A stretch of 64,000 bases of DNA from Paraburkholderia solisilvae (lineage in GTDB: Bacteria; Pseudomonadota; Gammaproteobacteria; Burkholderiales; Burkholderiaceae). This document shows, in pieces, positions 63,213 to 64,000 of this stretch. Location of the stretch: the NCBI RefSeq assembly GCF_902859875.1, contig NZ_CADIKF010000015.1, positions 62,001-126,000 of the forward strand. The letters are read 5' to 3'. The notes under the pieces are model-generated. The model did no database searches, was not told where the DNA came from, and saw nothing but the letters and a program-made list of their open reading frames with translations. Position numbers and translations under genes: made by a program. How positions within the stretch are numbered: the stretch's first letter is position 1; each line of letters begins with the position of its first letter.

Positions 63213-64000
63213 TCAGTGATTCAGCTTGCCGAGCAGCAGGAACTCCAGTAGCGCCTTCTGCACGTGCAGACGGTTCTCCGCTTCGTCCCACACGACGCTT
63301 TGCGGGCCGTCGATCACTTCCGCGCTGACTTCCTCGCCGCGATGCGCGGGCAGGCAATGCATGAAGAGCGCGTCCTTGTTTGCGCGCGCCATCATGTCCG
63401 CATCGACACACCAGTCCGCGAACGCCTTCTTGCGGGCTTCGTTTTCCGCTTCGAAGCCCATGCTGGTCCAGACGTCGGTGGTGACGAGATCGGCGCCGTC
63501 GCACGCTTCGTGCGGGTCGTCGAACTCGTGGTAGAACGGGGCGCTTTCGGCTGCGACGATCGCGCGATCGAGCTTGTAGCCGGGCGGCGTGGACAGGCGC
63601 AGCTTGAAACCGAGAATCTGCGCGGCCTGGATCCACGTGTACAGCATGTTGTTCGCATCGCCGACCCATGCGACCGTTTTGTCGCGAATCGGCCCGCGGT
63701 GCTCGTAATACGTGAAGATATCGGCCAGCACCTGGCACGGGTGGTATTCGTTCGTCAGGCCGTTGATGACCGGCACGCGTGAATTTTCTGCGAAGCGCTG
63801 GATGATGTCCTGGCCGAACGTGCGGATCATGATGATGTCGACCATCCGCGAAATGACCTGTGCGGCATCTTCGATCGGCTCGCCGCGGCCGAGCTGCGTA
63901 TCGCGCGTACTCATGAACACCGCATGGCCGCCGAGCTGGAAGATCCCGGCTTCGAACGACAGGCGCGTGCGTGTCGAGTTTTTCTCGAAGATCATCGCGA
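63213..64000 (-). CDS. argF: Ornithine carbamoyltransferase, N-terminus beyond window end
   Basis: About 262 C-terminal residues; the gene begins past 64000. The carbamoyl phosphate motif FEKNSTRTRLSFEAG is near the window edge; HPCQVLADIFT, and MHCLPAHRGEEV (ornithine site Cys) follow. It makes citrulline for argG. The ATG at 63995 is internal, since family proteins have about 45 more residues before this motif. Confidence 0.96.
   Translation of the reverse strand, partial: AMIFEKNSTRTRLSFEAGIFQLGGHAVFMSTRDTQLGRGEPIEDAAQVISRMVDIIMIRTFGQDIIQRFAENSRVPVINGLTNEYHPCQVLADIFTYYEHRGPIRDKTVAWVGDANNMLYTWIQAAQILGFKLRLSTPPGYKLDRAIVAAESAPFYHEFDDPHEACDGADLVTTDVWTSMGFEAENEARKKAFADWCVDADMMARANKDALFMHCLPAHRGEEVSAEVIDGPQSVVWDEAENRLHVQKALLEFLLLGKLNH

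Overview
The window looks like chromosomal DNA of a beta-proteobacterium of the Burkholderia/Paraburkholderia group. The basis is high GC throughout with strongly GC-biased third positions, and protein families and gene neighbourhoods typical of that group: RND efflux with a NodT-type lipoprotein, zur-znuABC, kynBUA with kynR, oxalate utilisation, and argF/argG. No rRNA, tRNA, CRISPR array, prophage or insertion sequence was recognised. The genus is inference from family resemblance; no database search was possible.

Layout. 1-3130: end of an RND efflux operon, then an apparently free-standing structured small RNA with its own promoter and terminator. 3263-8251: accessory stretch with an orphan hypothetical gene, an NCS2 purine permease behind a perfect 16-bp palindrome, a frameshifted xylulokinase-like gene and about 1 kb with no convincing gene. 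8252-11354: an atypical crotonase-family protein and the glutathione-dependent formaldehyde pathway (frmA, S-formylglutathione hydrolase). 11510-14721: zinc uptake operon zur-znuA-znuC-znuB, read leftwards. 15133-21132: polyol (sorbitol/mannitol type) operon: short-chain dehydrogenase, binding protein, two permeases, HAD phosphatase, ATPase. 21630-27756: oxalate utilisation: transporter, GntR regulator, oxalyl-CoA decarboxylase, formyl-CoA transferase and a PAS-only protein. 28100-31404: proton-translocating transhydrogenase pntAB and a small ORF. 31405-34121: repeat and gene remnant, amidohydrolase, StyA-like monooxygenase. 34275-38476: SorC-type regulator, xylulokinase and D-arabinitol dehydrogenase, the second half of the polyol pathway. 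38698-42267: tryptophan-to-anthranilate genes kynBUA with divergent kynR. 42520-64000: flavin reductase, msrA, then mostly housekeeping genes (cfa-like, pdxH, tcdA, thioredoxin-like, amiC, tsaE, queG, ogt, xerD, plsY, yajQ, murB, argG, argF).

How parts fit together. The two polyol loci, 13 kb apart, share a 12-bp palindrome, GAGCRTTYGCTC, upstream of smoS and dalD, which suggests that one regulator (most simply the SorC protein at 34275-35255) controls both. The oxalate genes carry two TGATATATCA-type dyads that suit the GntR protein encoded beside them. The most unusual element is the five-hairpin RNA at about 2990-3130. No wholly new multi-gene system was recognised; the best leads are that RNA, the split polyol regulon, the PAS-only protein of the oxalate locus with a very stable hairpin in front of it, and several proteins with altered key residues or added domains.
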